Position numbers and translations under genes: made by a program
In this document: positions 1 to 8,864 of the stretch, in pieces
Layout: every line of letters starts with the position of its first letter
Position numbering within the stretch: position 1 is the first letter of the stretch
The notes under the pieces: generated by a model
What the model was told of the DNA's origin: nothing
The model's input: only the letters and a program-made list of their open reading frames with translations
The model's database searches: none
Assembly: GCA_008668235.1 (NCBI GenBank)
Contig: RQCP01000035.1
Span: forward strand, 1-64,000
Origin: Collinsella aerofaciens
GTDB taxonomy: Bacteria > Actinomycetota > Coriobacteriia > Coriobacteriales > Coriobacteriaceae
Length of the DNA: 64,000 nt
Direction: 5' to 3'

Positions 1-2
1 CC

Positions 3-2423
3 GGGCAGTTCACCATCTACGACGATGACGACTCAAAGCGCATGGTGCGCGACATTATGCAGGCGCTCGGCATCGAGCAAAAGCAGTTCCCCATCAACAT
101 GATCCGCAGCAAGATCAGCTCGGCCAAAAACGCCATGATCGGGCCCGAGGACATGCTCAAATCCGCCGACAGCCCCAACGACAAAAAGGCCGCGCAGGTC
201 TACCTGGAGCTGGAACGCCGCCTGCGCGCCGCCAACGCGATGGACTTCGACGACCTGCTCGTGCGCACGCTCGAGCTGCTGCGCACCCGCCCCGAGGTGC
301 TCGACAAGTACCAAGAGCGCTTCCGCTACATTAGCGTCGACGAATACCAGGACACCAACCACGTCCAGTACGAGATCGCCAATCTGCTGGCCGCCAAGTA
401 CCAAAACCTCATGGTCGTGGGCGACGATGACCAGTCCATTTATAGCTGGCGCGGCGCCGACATCACCAATATCTTGGACTTTGAGAAGGACTTTAAAAAC
501 TGCAAGACCGTTAAGCTGGAGCAGAACTACCGCTCTACGGGTCATATCCTGAGCGCCGCCAACGCCGTGGTGCGCCACAACTCGCAGCGCAAGGACAAGC
601 GTCTGTTTACGGCCGAGGGCGATGGCGAGAAGATCCAGGCTTTCCAGGCGAGCGATGAGCGCGACGAGGGCCGCTGGATTGCCGGCGAGATCGAAAAGCT
701 GCACTCCAAGGGCACGAGTTACGACGATATCGCCGTGTTCTACCGCACCAACGCCCAGTCGCGTATCCTCGAAGATATGTTCCTGCGCGCGGGCGTGCCC
801 TACAAGATCGTGGGTGGCACGCGATTCTTCGATCGTGCCGAGATCCGCGACGTCATGGCCTACCTCAAGATGATCGTGAACCCGGCAGACGAGATGAGCG
901 TCAAGCGCGTCATCAACACGCCGCGCCGCGGTATCGGCTCCACCTCGATCCAAAAGATCGAGCAGCTGGCGCGCGACAATCGCTGCTCGTTCTTCCAGGC
1001 CTGCGAGATCGCGTGCGCCGAAACCGGCATGTTTAGCGCCAAGGTGCGCAATGGCCTGTCGAGCTTTGTGTCGCTGGTGCGCGAGGGTCGCCGCATGGAC
1101 GGCGAGCTCAAGGACGTCGTCGAGATGATCGTCGATAAGACGGGCCTGCTGCAGGCGTTTCGCGCCGAGGGCACCATGGAGTCCGAGAGCCGTGCCGAGA
1201 ACATCCAGGAATTCCTGGGCGTCGCCGCCGAATTTGAAGAGACGCACGAGGATATCGAGGGTACGCTCGAGAGTTTGGAAGAGCTGCGCGCAGCCGGTGT
1301 TGCCGACGTGCCTGCCGGCGCCGAGCCCGAGCCCGTCGTGGTGAGCGCGCCCGCGCCCGAACCGGGGCCATCTGCCCCGGTATCCTCGTTTGAGGCGCTC
1401 GTTGGCGCGCGTGACGCCGCGGGCTCCAATCCGCTCGATAGCTTGGCCGCTCCGGCGCTGTCTCCGCAGGATGCCCTGGCCGCCGCCATCGCGGGCAACG
1501 CGTATGCCGCGCCGACGGAGATGCCGGCGGGTGCCGTGCATGCCGACGAGATCGAGCGCACCTACGGTCCGCTCACCTGTAAGGCGCTGCCGGCGCTCAT
1601 GGAGTGGCTGGCCCTGCGCTCCGACTTGGATTCCCTGGCCGGCGAGACGCATGCCATTACCATGATGACCATCCACTCCGCCAAGGGCCTGGAGTTCCCG
1701 GCGGTGTTCGTGGCCGGCATGGAGGAGGGTATCTTCCCGCACGTGCACGACTTTGGCGGTAGTGACGATCCGGGCAAGCTCGAGGAGGAGCGTCGCTTGG
1801 CCTACGTCGCCATCACGCGTGCTCGCAAGCGCCTGTTCCTGACCTATGCGGCCACGCGTCGCACCTACGGCTCGACCTCTGCCAACCCGCGCTCGCGCTT
1901 CCTCAACGAGGTTCCGTTTGAGGATATCGAGTTTAGCGGTATCGGTGCTGCCGGTTTTGAGGGCACGGGCTGGGAGAAGCGCGGCGACCGTCACGGCACC
2001 TTTTGCTCGGGCATGGGCTCGGATATGTACGGCGGCAAGGTGTTTGGCTCGCATACGCGCTCGACCGGCGGCTCCGGCTCGCGCGGCGGATCGAGCTTTG
2101 ACGATTTCTTTGGCGGCAGCAGTTACGGGACCGAGCGCCATCGTGGGGTTTCGCCTGACGCCGGCCGTGTTGCCTCGACTTTTGGTTCGGGCGCGTCGCG
2201 AGCCAAAAAGCCGTCTTCCAAGGTGTCCCCGACGGTGGAGCGCAAGGTCGATCGTGCCAGCGCATCGCAGGACTTTGCCGCGGGCGATACCGTGAGCCAC
2301 AAGACTTTTGGCACGGGTACCGTGATCTCGGTCGCCGGAGACATGATCGAGGTTCAATTCGAAAAGACCGGCCAGACCAAAAAGCTTATGAAGGGCTTTG
2401 CTCCGATCGTCAAGCTGTCGTGA
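3..2423 (+). CDS. pcrA: ATP-dependent DNA helicase PcrA/UvrD, 5'-truncated by window edge
   Basis: Carboxy-terminal 806 residues of an SF1A 3'-5' DNA helicase acting in repair and replication. The frame is open from base 3 to the window edge, so the N-terminal Q motif and Walker A lie outside. Motifs seen in order: II (VDEYQDTN, about residue 112), III (GDDDQSIYSWRG), IV (LEQNYRST), V (TIHSAKGLEFPAVF, about residue 560) and VI (RRLAYVAITRARKR). A Pro/Ala/Glu-rich insert of roughly 90 residues (about 430-520) lies before motif V and is not typical of the family. A Gly/Ser-rich linker leads to a C-terminal Tudor-like module starting GDTVSHKTFGTGTV, which in PcrA contacts RNA polymerase. PcrA and UvrD cannot be told apart firmly here; the actinobacterial context favours PcrA/UvrD1. 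Confidence 0.95.
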   Translation, partial: GQFTIYDDDDSKRMVRDIMQALGIEQKQFPINMIRSKISSAKNAMIGPEDMLKSADSPNDKKAAQVYLELERRLRAANAMDFDDLLVRTLELLRTRPEVLDKYQERFRYISVDEYQDTNHVQYEIANLLAAKYQNLMVVGDDDQSIYSWRGADITNILDFEKDFKNCKTVKLEQNYRSTGHILSAANAVVRHNSQRKDKRLFTAEGDGEKIQAFQASDERDEGRWIAGEIEKLHSKGTSYDDIAVFYRTNAQSRILEDMFLRAGVPYKIVGGTRFFDRAEIRDVMAYLKMIVNPADEMSVKRVINTPRRGIGSTSIQKIEQLARDNRCSFFQACEIACAETGMFSAKVRNGLSSFVSLVREGRRMDGELKDVVEMIVDKTGLLQAFRAEGTMESESRAENIQEFLGVAAEFEETHEDIEGTLESLEELRAAGVADVPAGAEPEPVVVSAPAPEPGPSAPVSSFEALVGARDAAGSNPLDSLAAPALSPQDALAAAIAGNAYAAPTEMPAGAVHADEIERTYGPLTCKALPALMEWLALRSDLDSLAGETHAITMMTIHSAKGLEFPAVFVAGMEEGIFPHVHDFGGSDDPGKLEEERRLAYVAITRARKRLFLTYAATRRTYGSTSANPRSRFLNEVPFEDIEFSGIGAAGFEGTGWEKRGDRHGTFCSGMGSDMYGGKVFGSHTRSTGGSGSRGGSSFDDFFGGSSYGTERHRGVSPDAGRVASTFGSGASRAKKPSSKVSPTVERKVDRASASQDFAAGDTVSHKTFGTGTVISVAGDMIEVQFEKTGQTKKLMKGFAPIVKLS

Positions 2424-2430
2424 TCCCGGC

Positions 2431-2559
2431 GGACCTGGGCGGGCGTATGGGGCAACATCGCCTGCTCGGGCAGTCCTGCTCGCACGGAGAGCACATTAAG
2501 TGCTCTCCGGCTCGTGCGGAACTCGCGATCGATGTTGCCCCATACGCCCGTCCAGGTCC
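2431..2559. repeat. Long imperfect palindrome (30-bp arms) with nested hairpin
   Basis: Arms 2431-2460 and 2530-2559 are inverted copies, 29 of 30 positions complementary and the odd one a G-T pair. Inside lies a perfect 10-bp stem (2485-2494 / 2500-2509, loop ATTAA). It sits just after the pcrA stop codon and is much larger than a normal terminator, with no T-run. It could be a non-autonomous mobile element or a structured RNA. No ORF lies inside. Confidence 0.75.
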
Positions 2560-2638
2560 TTAGATAACGTTGCTTGCGAACGTCGCTCTGCTCGTCCGCT
2601 TTTTTGATCTGGAGAGCCGGGTGGGCTGATATATATGG

Positions 2639-2678
2639 ACAAGGGGCTCCCCCGTTGGTGAACGGGGGAGCCCCTTGT
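2639..2678 (-). terminator. 18-bp perfect hairpin, bidirectional terminator between pcrA and manA
   Basis: Perfect 18-bp inverted repeat 2639-2656 / 2661-2678 with a GGTG loop. It lies downstream of both convergent genes (pcrA on plus, manA on minus). The T-run is weak on either side, so the call rests on stem strength and position. Confidence 0.7.
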
Positions 2679-2701
2679 TGCGTTTGGGTTGTTGGTGCGA
2701 A

Positions 2702-3634
2702 CTAGAGGTGGCTGATGATCAGTTCCATCTTGCCTTCGAGGTCGATGGAGCTGACGGTGCTCGGGGCCAGCAGGTGGCTTCCCTTGTGGACGGGGTCGCC
2801 GCAGATGGTGCCTTCGCCGTCGATGACCGACAGGCACATGAAGGGCCAGCGCTGGTCGAGGGTCTTGCTGCCGTTGACGCGCACGCGATCGACGGTGTAG
2901 CAGGAGCTAGACTCGAGCTCGGTCACGCCGTCCACCTCGGGCGCGGTCACCGTGCCGTCGGTCGGAGCCTGAGCATCAAAGTTTATGCAGTCGAGGCTCT
3001 GCTCAATGTGCAGTGGACGCAGTTTGCCGTCGGTGCCGGGGCGGTCGTAGTCGTACAGGCGATATGTCACGTCGCTCGACTGCTGCGTCTCCAAAATGAG
3101 CGTGCCGGTCTTGATGGCGTGAACGGTGCCGGAGTCGATCTGGAAAAAGTCTCCCTTGTGAATCGGCAGCACGTTGAGCATCTCGTCCCAACGGCCCCCC
3201 TCGATCATCTGCGCGGCCTCGGCGCGGTCGTGCGCGCGCTGGCCGACGATGATCGTGGCACCGGGCTCGCAGTCCAGTACATACCAGCACTCGGGATTGC
3301 CCAGGCTGCCGTTCTCGTGCTTGGCGGCGTACTCGGCGTTGGTATGAATCTGGATCGAAAGGTCGTCCTTGGCATCCAGAATCTTAATGAGCAGCGGGAA
3401 CTCCTTGCCCTCGCAGTTGCCAAAGAGCTCGCGGTGCTCGGCCCACAGCCACGACAGCGTGTGGCCGGCGTACGGTCCCTCCGCAATCTGGCAGTCGCCG
3501 TTGGGATGGGCCGAGATGGCCCAGCACTCACCGATGGGACCCTCGGGAATGTCGTAGCCAAACACGGTCTCCAACTGGCGGCCGCCCCAGATCTTCTCGT
3601 GGAAGATCGGCGTGAGTTTAATCAAATCGGACAT
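2702..3634 (-). CDS. manA: Mannose-6-phosphate isomerase, class I
   Basis: 310 aa cupin-fold zinc enzyme interconverting mannose-6-P and fructose-6-P in the cytoplasm. The opening KLTPIFHEKIWGG and the metal-site region LSIQIHTN, then the SGTVHAI segment, are typical of the short Bacillus-type ManA/Pmi (about 315 aa). Two in-frame ATGs are possible. 3634 is chosen because GGGAG lies 7 nt upstream of it, whereas it is only 1 nt from the ATG at 3640. It follows a gntR gene on the same strand with 74 nt between, a probable two-gene operon. The product would feed PTS-imported mannose into glycolysis. Confidence in the family is high. Confidence 0.93.
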   Translation of the reverse strand: MSDLIKLTPIFHEKIWGGRQLETVFGYDIPEGPIGECWAISAHPNGDCQIAEGPYAGHTLSWLWAEHRELFGNCEGKEFPLLIKILDAKDDLSIQIHTNAEYAAKHENGSLGNPECWYVLDCEPGATIIVGQRAHDRAEAAQMIEGGRWDEMLNVLPIHKGDFFQIDSGTVHAIKTGTLILETQQSSDVTYRLYDYDRPGTDGKLRPLHIEQSLDCINFDAQAPTDGTVTAPEVDGVTELESSSCYTVDRVRVNGSKTLDQRWPFMCLSVIDGEGTICGDPVHKGSHLLAPSTVSSIDLEGKMELIISHL

Positions 3635-3708
3635 GTGCATACTCCCATAAGGTTGTGCGGGTGCCGCGTAAGACGGCTCAAAACGAGCGCCCGCGTGACT
3701 ACAAAAAC

Positions 3709-4428
3709 CTATGCCAACGTTACGTTGTGCAACTCAAAGCGATCGCCAACGTTGCGCGAGATCGAATACTCAAAGGCGGCGCCGCTGTCCAAAAAGCCAA
3801 TCTGGGTGAGCTCGAGCAGGGGAGAGCCAAGTTTGGTGTCCAGACGCTCGGCTTCTTCCTCGGTTGCTGCCACGGCGCGAATGGTACGGTGGAAGCTCGA
3901 AATTTTCAGCCCGCATTGCTCGCGGATGAAGCGGTAGACCGATCCGTACAGGTCCTTCTTTTTAAGGCCTGGAATCAGCTCGAGGGGCATGTAGGTGTAC
4001 TCGATAACGATGGGCTTCTCATCGGCCTGACGCACGCGCACGACGTGATAGGCAAAGTCATCCTCGGCAATTCCCAGCTGGGCTGCGATGTCCGCTGGTG
4101 GATTAACGATCGAGAAATCGCAGACCACCGAGGTCACCTTCTCCCCGCGATGCTCATACGAAAAACCCTGGGTACGGTCGTTTTTGCCCTGGAAAAACGC
4201 CTGGCCGGGAAGCCCCGCCGTGTCCTTAACGTAGGTACCCGATCCACGCCGGCTGGTAATAAGACCTTCCTCGGTGATTTGTTCAATAGCTCGTTTGACG
4301 GTGATTTTGGAAACGCTATAGAGCTTGCAGAACTCAACGACGGTGGGAAGCTTGTCGCCCGGTTTAAGAGCGCCATCCTCGATGCTTCGACGAATATCCG
4401 CAGCTACCGCCTTGTATTTTGGGATCAC
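3709..4428 (-). CDS. GntR-family transcriptional regulator (HutC/UTRA type)
   Basis: 239 aa. N-terminal winged helix (about residues 5-70) contains KLPTVVEFCKLYSVSKITVK and RRGSGTYV. A UTRA ligand-binding domain follows (about 90-235), usually sensing a phosphorylated sugar. It starts at GTG with AAAGGAGG just upstream. It is the first gene of a minus-strand pair with manA and is divergent from the ROK kinase gene. The 280-bp shared upstream region has a 12-bp palindrome that could be its operator. Likely local control of hexose use; the ligand is unknown. Confidence 0.9.
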   Translation of the reverse strand: MIPKYKAVAADIRRSIEDGALKPGDKLPTVVEFCKLYSVSKITVKRAIEQITEEGLITSRRGSGTYVKDTAGLPGQAFFQGKNDRTQGFSYEHRGEKVTSVVCDFSIVNPPADIAAQLGIAEDDFAYHVVRVRQADEKPIVIEYTYMPLELIPGLKKKDLYGSVYRFIREQCGLKISSFHRTIRAVAATEEEAERLDTKLGSPLLELTQIGFLDSGAAFEYSISRNVGDRFELHNVTLA

Positions 4429-4548
4429 GGAACCTCCTTTCCAACCTGATTGAGTATAAAAGAAAGTATAGTTAACACCTAAGCACCCCTATTAATAGAT
4501 TTAAAAAGTTCGAGAAAGATATAATTAAAAGTCGCTTCGCATATAAAC

Positions 4549-4560
4549 TAGAGCGCTCTA
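4549..4560. promoter_or_regulatory. 12-bp perfect palindrome, candidate GntR operator
   Basis: TAGAGCGCTCTA reads the same on both strands. It lies in the AT-rich divergent region between gntR and the ROK kinase gene, about 25 bp right of a TATAAT (4520-4525). Assignment to the adjacent GntR protein is inference. Confidence 0.35.
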
Positions 4561-4616
4561 AATAGATAAACATCTGAGTAATGTCGTGTTAAGCGGCCAT
4601 TCGCGTTTTCCCAGAT

Positions 4617-4657
4617 AAAACCTGCCAAAACAAACCTGTCCCTTTTTGGCAGGTTTT
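4617..4657 (+). promoter_or_regulatory. Terminator-like hairpin in the leader of the ROK kinase gene
   Basis: Inverted repeat 4617-4630 / 4644-4657 (14 bp, AAAACCTGCCAAAA and its complement) whose right arm ends in a T-run. It lies 54 bp before the kinase start and no plus-strand gene lies upstream, so it could act as an attenuator rather than as the terminator of another gene. Confidence 0.5.
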
Positions 4658-4711
4658 TGCCTTGGGAGCGGTACCATACAGGCAATGTTTAGACGAGAAA
4701 GGGGGGCGCCC

Positions 4712-5665
4712 ATGGAACCTAAGCAGTATTACATCGGCATCGACGTCGGCGGCACCTCGGTCAAGGAGGGTCTGTTCGATGAGGACGGAAACCTGCTTGC
4801 CAAGGCCAGCGTGCCCACGCCTCCCATCGTTGACGCTGCGGGCTTTGCCGCGGTGACCGAGGCTATCGACCAGGTGGTCGCCAAGGCCCAGATTCCGCGT
4901 GCCTTTGTGTCGGGCATTGGCCTGGCCGTTCCGTGCCCCATCCCGGCATCGGGCGATGCCAAGGTCAAGGCGAACATCGCCATCAACCTGCCCGAGCTCA
5001 AGATCGCCATCCAGGAGCACTGCCCCGACGCGGTCGTTAAGTACGAGAACGACGCCAACGCTGCTGCTATGGGCGAGGCCTGGCTCGGCTCTGCCAAGGG
5101 CGTACAGAACGTGGTGATGGTCACCATTGGTACCGGCGTGGGCGGCGGCGTTATCGTCAACGGCGACGTGGTATCGGGCGTTGTGGGTGCTGGCGGCGAG
5201 ATTGGCCACATGTGCCTGAACCCGGCCGAGGAGCGCACCTGCGGCTGCGGCGGCCATGGCCACCTGGAGCAGTATTCCAGCGCCACCGGCGTGGTGAGCA
5301 ACTACCTTGCCGAGTGCAAGAAGGCGGGCGTCGAGCCCATCGAGCTGACCGGACCCTCCGATTCCAAGGACGTGTTCCAGGCCTGCCGCGAGGGTGACAA
5401 GCTCGCGCTTGCCGCGGCCGATACCATGGCCGACTACCTCGGCCGCGCCCTGGCGCTTATCGCCAACGTGGTCGACCCCGAGATGTTCCTGATCGGTGGC
5501 GGCGCGTCTGCTTCGGCCGATGTCTACCTCGACAAGGTCCGCGAGCACTTCCAGCACTATGCGCTTTCCGCCTCGCGTGAGACGCCCATTAAGGTCGCTT
5601 CGCTCGGCAACGACGCCGGCATCATCGGTGCCGCCTACGTAGCCCTGCGCGCCGCCGGTAAATAG
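4712..5665 (+). CDS. ROK-family sugar kinase (glucokinase-like)
   Basis: 317 aa. ATP-dependent phosphorylation of a hexose such as glucose or an N-acetylhexosamine in the cytoplasm. N-terminal phosphate loop YIGIDVGGTSVKEG, second motif GTGVGGGVIVNG, and the ROK zinc region GHM...CGCGGHGHLEQ. In the ROK zinc motif (CxCGxxGCxE) the third Cys is replaced by His, which can still bind zinc. The start at 4712 is chosen because GAAAGGGGGG precedes it; upstream in-frame codons lack homology. Divergent from gntR. There is no EIIB or regulator domain at the N-terminus, so it is an enzyme rather than a NagC/Mlc-type repressor. Substrate not resolvable. Confidence 0.9.
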   Translation: MEPKQYYIGIDVGGTSVKEGLFDEDGNLLAKASVPTPPIVDAAGFAAVTEAIDQVVAKAQIPRAFVSGIGLAVPCPIPASGDAKVKANIAINLPELKIAIQEHCPDAVVKYENDANAAAMGEAWLGSAKGVQNVVMVTIGTGVGGGVIVNGDVVSGVVGAGGEIGHMCLNPAEERTCGCGGHGHLEQYSSATGVVSNYLAECKKAGVEPIELTGPSDSKDVFQACREGDKLALAAADTMADYLGRALALIANVVDPEMFLIGGGASASADVYLDKVREHFQHYALSASRETPIKVASLGNDAGIIGAAYVALRAAGK

Positions 5666-5791
5666 CTGGTGCAAAGTAACCTGTCTCCCGTGCCTGCCCC
5701 AAAATATGCCGTGGCCTTCCGTCTGCGAAGGCTCGGCATCGGCGTGCTACCATAGCTACGTCCAAGTACACATATCAAGTGGAGGATATCC

Positions 5792-6715
5792 ATGGCAAAC
5801 GTTCTTGTCTTTGGTCACCAGAACCCCGATAACGACGCCATCATGAGCGCCGTCGTCCTGTCCCAGCTGCTCAACCAGGTTGAGTATGCCGGCAACACCT
5901 ACGAGGCCTGCGCCCTTGGTCAGCTTCCGGCCGAGTCCGCCAAGCTGCTCGCCGACGCCGGCATCGCCGAGCCCCGCGTGATCGAGTCCGTCGAGGCTGG
6001 TCAGCTCGTCGTCCTCACCGACCACAACGAGTCTGCCCAGTCCGTCGCCGGCCTTAAGGACGCCACGGTCTTTGGCGTTGTCGATCATCACCGCATCGGC
6101 GACTTCGAGACCGCCGGCCCGCTGCACTACATCTGCCTGCCCTGGGGCTCCAGCTGCACCATCGTCACCAAGCTCGCCGGCGTGCTCGGCGTTGAGCTTT
6201 CCGACGTCCAGGCCAAGCTGCTGCTCTCGGCCATGATGACCGACACGCTCATGCTCAAGAGCCCCACCACCACCGATGTCGACCGCGCCGTCGCCGCCAA
6301 GCTCGGCGAGCAGGTGGGCGTCGACCCGGTCAAGTTTGGCATGGAGGTCTTCCTCACCCGTCCGTCTGGCTCCTTCACCGCAGCCGAGATGGTCGGCAAC
6401 GACATCAAGATGTTCGAGCCTGCCGGCAAGAAGCTGCTCATCGGCCAGTACGAGACTGTCGACAAGACTCGCGCACTCGGCATGATCGACGAGATTCGCG
6501 AGGCCATGCGCGCCTACTCCGTCGAGAAGGGTGCCGACGGCATCGTCCTGTGCATCACTGACATCATGGAGGAGGGCTCGCAGGTCCTGCTCGAGGGCGA
6601 GACCGAGGCTGCTCAGAAGGGCCTGGGCATTGCCGACGAGCACGACGGCGTCTGGATGCCGGGCGTCCTCTCCCGTAAGAAGCAGGTCGCTGCCCCCATC
6701 ATGGCCGCCTGCTAG
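5792..6715 (+). CDS. ppaC: Manganese-dependent inorganic pyrophosphatase (family II)
   Basis: 307 aa DHH-superfamily enzyme hydrolysing PPi to two phosphates, driving biosynthetic reactions. Metal-binding motifs are GHQNPDNDAI near the N-terminus, LTDHNE, and VDHHRIGDF (the DHH motif, about residue 97). The C-terminal DHHA2 domain ends with the substrate-binding SRKKQV. Length matches family II enzymes (about 305-310 aa) and no CBS insert is present. AGTGGAGGATATCC precedes the ATG. Monocistronic, with a strong terminator following. Confidence 0.96.
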   Translation: MANVLVFGHQNPDNDAIMSAVVLSQLLNQVEYAGNTYEACALGQLPAESAKLLADAGIAEPRVIESVEAGQLVVLTDHNESAQSVAGLKDATVFGVVDHHRIGDFETAGPLHYICLPWGSSCTIVTKLAGVLGVELSDVQAKLLLSAMMTDTLMLKSPTTTDVDRAVAAKLGEQVGVDPVKFGMEVFLTRPSGSFTAAEMVGNDIKMFEPAGKKLLIGQYETVDKTRALGMIDEIREAMRAYSVEKGADGIVLCITDIMEEGSQVLLEGETEAAQKGLGIADEHDGVWMPGVLSRKKQVAAPIMAAC

Positions 6716-6734
6716 GTTTAGTTGACCAAACGCC

Positions 6735-6774
6735 ACGACCGGATCGCGGAAGCCCCGCGCTCCGGTCGTTTTTT
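6735..6774 (+). terminator. Rho-independent terminator after ppaC
   Basis: Stem ACGACCGGA (6735-6743) pairs with TCCGGTCGT (6761-6769), followed directly by TTTTTT. Confidence 0.85.
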
Positions 6775-6913
6775 GTGCACGGCGCCGCGTCGTCTCTTGG
6801 ATAGGCGCGCCCGTGCCGTTGAGCAAATAATGTTCAACCTGTGGTTCCGCTTTTCGGCCGCGCTTGCGCGCTTGTCGCGCAGGGTAGGCTAGATGCAAGC
6901 GTAATACGTTAGA

Positions 6914-6949
6914 GCGCGGCACCGCCACTTGGGCGGGCCGTGCTTTTTT
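6914..6949 (+). promoter_or_regulatory. Terminator-type hairpin in the nhaA leader
   Basis: GCGCGGC (6914-6920) pairs with GCCGTGC (6937-6943) and CCGCC (6922-6926) with GGCGG (6932-6936), then T6. It lies 33 bp before nhaA and 140 bp after the ppaC terminator. A second terminator with no gene between suggests transcription starts in 6775-6913 and may be attenuated before nhaA. No known riboswitch class was recognised. Confidence 0.55.
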
Positions 6950-6982
6950 AAGACGGGAGCTTTCCCGTGAAAGGAGCCGCCC

Positions 6983-8341
6983 ATGGCAGCACCCGAGCAG
7001 CTGTTTAACGTTCGTGAGCGCAAGCGTTTTGAGCGCCACGACATTTGGGAGCGCATCACCGAGAACGGCACGATTTCCGCCGCCGTCATGGTCTTCGCCG
7101 CCATCGCCGCCGTCATTTGCGCCAACACCGATGCCTACGAGGCCATCCATCACTTTTTGGAGACCCCGCTGTATGTGGGTCTGGGCAACCTTACGGCTGG
7201 CCTCACCGTCGAGCTTTTCGTCAACGACTTCCTCATGGCGATTTTCTTTTTGCTGGTGGGTATTGAGCTCAAGTATGAGATGACGGTCGGCGAGCTCAAA
7301 AACCCGCGCCAGGCCATGCTTCCCATGCTGGCGGCCGTGGGCGGCGTCGTCGTTCCCGCCTGCATCTATCTGATCTTTAACCATGCCGGCGCGCACAACG
7401 GCTGGGCCATTCCCATGGCAACCGATATTGCCTTTGCACTGGGCGTGCTGTCGCTTTTGGGCAACCGTGTGCCCAACGGCGTGCGCGTGTTCTTCTCGAC
7501 GCTCGCCATCGCCGACGACCTGATCTCTATCGCCGCCATTGCCATCTTCTACGGTCAGAGCCCCAACCCGTTTTGGCTGGGCGCTGCCGCGCTTGTGACC
7601 TGCGCACTCGTGTGGCTCAACAAGACGCAGCACTACCGCCTCGCCCCGTACTCGGTGCTGGGCCTGCTGCTGTGGTTCTGCATGTTCAAGAGCGGCGTGC
7701 ATGCCACGCTCGCCGGCGTCATCCTGGCCTTTACTATTCCGGCTAAGTGCGGCGTTAAGCTCGATAGCCTTACCGATTGGCTGGGCGAGTGCCTGCCGTT
7801 GCTCGACGACCGCTACGACGACGAGGCGCACATCCTGGGCCAGCACGACTTTACCGTTTCGACCACCAAGGTCGAGCGCGTCATGCACCGCGTCACCCCT
7901 CCGCTCATCCGCATGGAGCGCTTGATCTCCACGCCGGTCAACTTTGTGATCCTGCCGATCTTTGCGTTTGTCAATGCACAGGTTCGCCTGGTGGGCGTGG
8001 ACATGAGCACGCTGCTCACCGACCCGGTGACGCTCGGCGTGTACTTTGGCATGCTGCTGGGCAAGCCGATCGGCATCTTTGGCATGACGTTCGCCCTGGT
8101 TAAGCTCAAGGCTTGCCAGTTGCCGCGCAACGTCAACTGGCACATGATCGCCGGCGTGGGCATTCTGGGCGGCATCGGCTTTACCATGTCGATCCTCATC
8201 AGCGGCCTTGCCTTCCCGACGGCCCAGTTTGAGGTCCTGGCTGCCAAGGCCGCCATCCTTGCCGGTTCTGTCACCGCGGCCGTGCTCGGCATGATCTACA
8301 TGAGTGTGATCTGCAGGCACCCCGCGCCCAAGGGCGAGTAA
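6983..8341 (+). CDS. nhaA: Na+/H+ antiporter NhaA
   Basis: 452 aa integral membrane antiporter exporting sodium in exchange for protons, for pH and salt homeostasis. Hydrophobic helices run through most of the protein. Conserved segments include FLLVGIELKYEM in the N-terminal half, MATDIAFALGVL, and the paired aspartates in TLAIADDLISI that match the ion-binding Asp163-Asp164 of the E. coli protein. A charged cytoplasmic stretch of about 70 residues (roughly 260-330) is longer than in E. coli NhaA (388 aa), as in many actinobacterial members. AAAGGAG precedes the ATG. It may be controlled by the leader hairpin upstream. Confidence 0.95.
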   Translation: MAAPEQLFNVRERKRFERHDIWERITENGTISAAVMVFAAIAAVICANTDAYEAIHHFLETPLYVGLGNLTAGLTVELFVNDFLMAIFFLLVGIELKYEMTVGELKNPRQAMLPMLAAVGGVVVPACIYLIFNHAGAHNGWAIPMATDIAFALGVLSLLGNRVPNGVRVFFSTLAIADDLISIAAIAIFYGQSPNPFWLGAAALVTCALVWLNKTQHYRLAPYSVLGLLLWFCMFKSGVHATLAGVILAFTIPAKCGVKLDSLTDWLGECLPLLDDRYDDEAHILGQHDFTVSTTKVERVMHRVTPPLIRMERLISTPVNFVILPIFAFVNAQVRLVGVDMSTLLTDPVTLGVYFGMLLGKPIGIFGMTFALVKLKACQLPRNVNWHMIAGVGILGGIGFTMSILISGLAFPTAQFEVLAAKAAILAGSVTAAVLGMIYMSVICRHPAPKGE

Positions 8342-8394
8342 AAGCGCAAAAAACGGGGCCGGACATGCCCCCGGATACCCTTGTATGCAAAAAG

Positions 8395-8424
8395 CGCCGT
8401 TTGTGAGCACTGTCACAAACGGCG
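8395..8424. terminator. Hairpin between convergent nhaA and a small gene
   Basis: CGCCGTTTGTGA (8395-8406) pairs with TCACAAACGGCG (8413-8424). The A-run on its left gives a T-run on the minus strand, so it may terminate transcription from either side. Confidence 0.7.
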
Positions 8425-8460
8425 TTTCATTTATTTGGCCACGGGCCCCAATGACCAGGG

Positions 8461-8715
8461 CTATTCCACGGTGCCGTAGATGGCGCCCCAGCCGTGGGCG
8501 GCCAAGGCGGAGTTGAGCTGGTCGCAAAGTGACTGGCGGTCGTAATAGCCGGGCGGTAGCAGGTTGACGATTTCCATGAGATCGGGTGCCAGGTCCAAGA
8601 TTTCGGCCTGTACGATGAGATCCAGGCGGTCGATGGCGTGGCGGTCATAAAACAGCCCGTCGACCAGGCGCTGCAGGTCGCCGAATTCCTCGGCCTGGAA
8701 CGATCCGTACTCCAT
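8461..8715 (-). CDS. Small hypothetical protein
   Basis: 84 aa, acidic, no signal peptide or membrane helix. The start at 8715 is chosen because GGAGG lies 5 nt upstream on the minus strand; an upstream in-frame ATG at 8745 lacks this. The sequence begins MEYGSFQAEEFGDLQRLVDG and is mostly predicted helix. No family recognised. It is convergent with nhaA and divergent from the aminotransferase gene. Confidence 0.6.
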   Translation of the reverse strand: MEYGSFQAEEFGDLQRLVDGLFYDRHAIDRLDLIVQAEILDLAPDLMEIVNLLPPGYYDRQSLCDQLNSALAAHGWGAIYGTVE

Positions 8716-8864
8716 AGTGCCTCCTTGGGCGCCCCACGCCGGCATGCGCGGCGTTTCGTAATTTATTGCGATGGACTTAATCTATCACGGCTTCATACCC
8801 TTGCGGCGGTGGCGGTCTATACTTAGACGAACTGCAACGTACCGCTTCGCGAAAGGTCGCACCC

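Noticed and set aside
3..2423. pcrA as a truncated pseudogene
   Set aside because: The missing N-terminus is caused by the window edge; the frame is open to base 3.
5756..8527. 923-codon minus-strand open frame opposite ppaC and nhaA
   Set aside because: Shadow frame over two well-supported genes.
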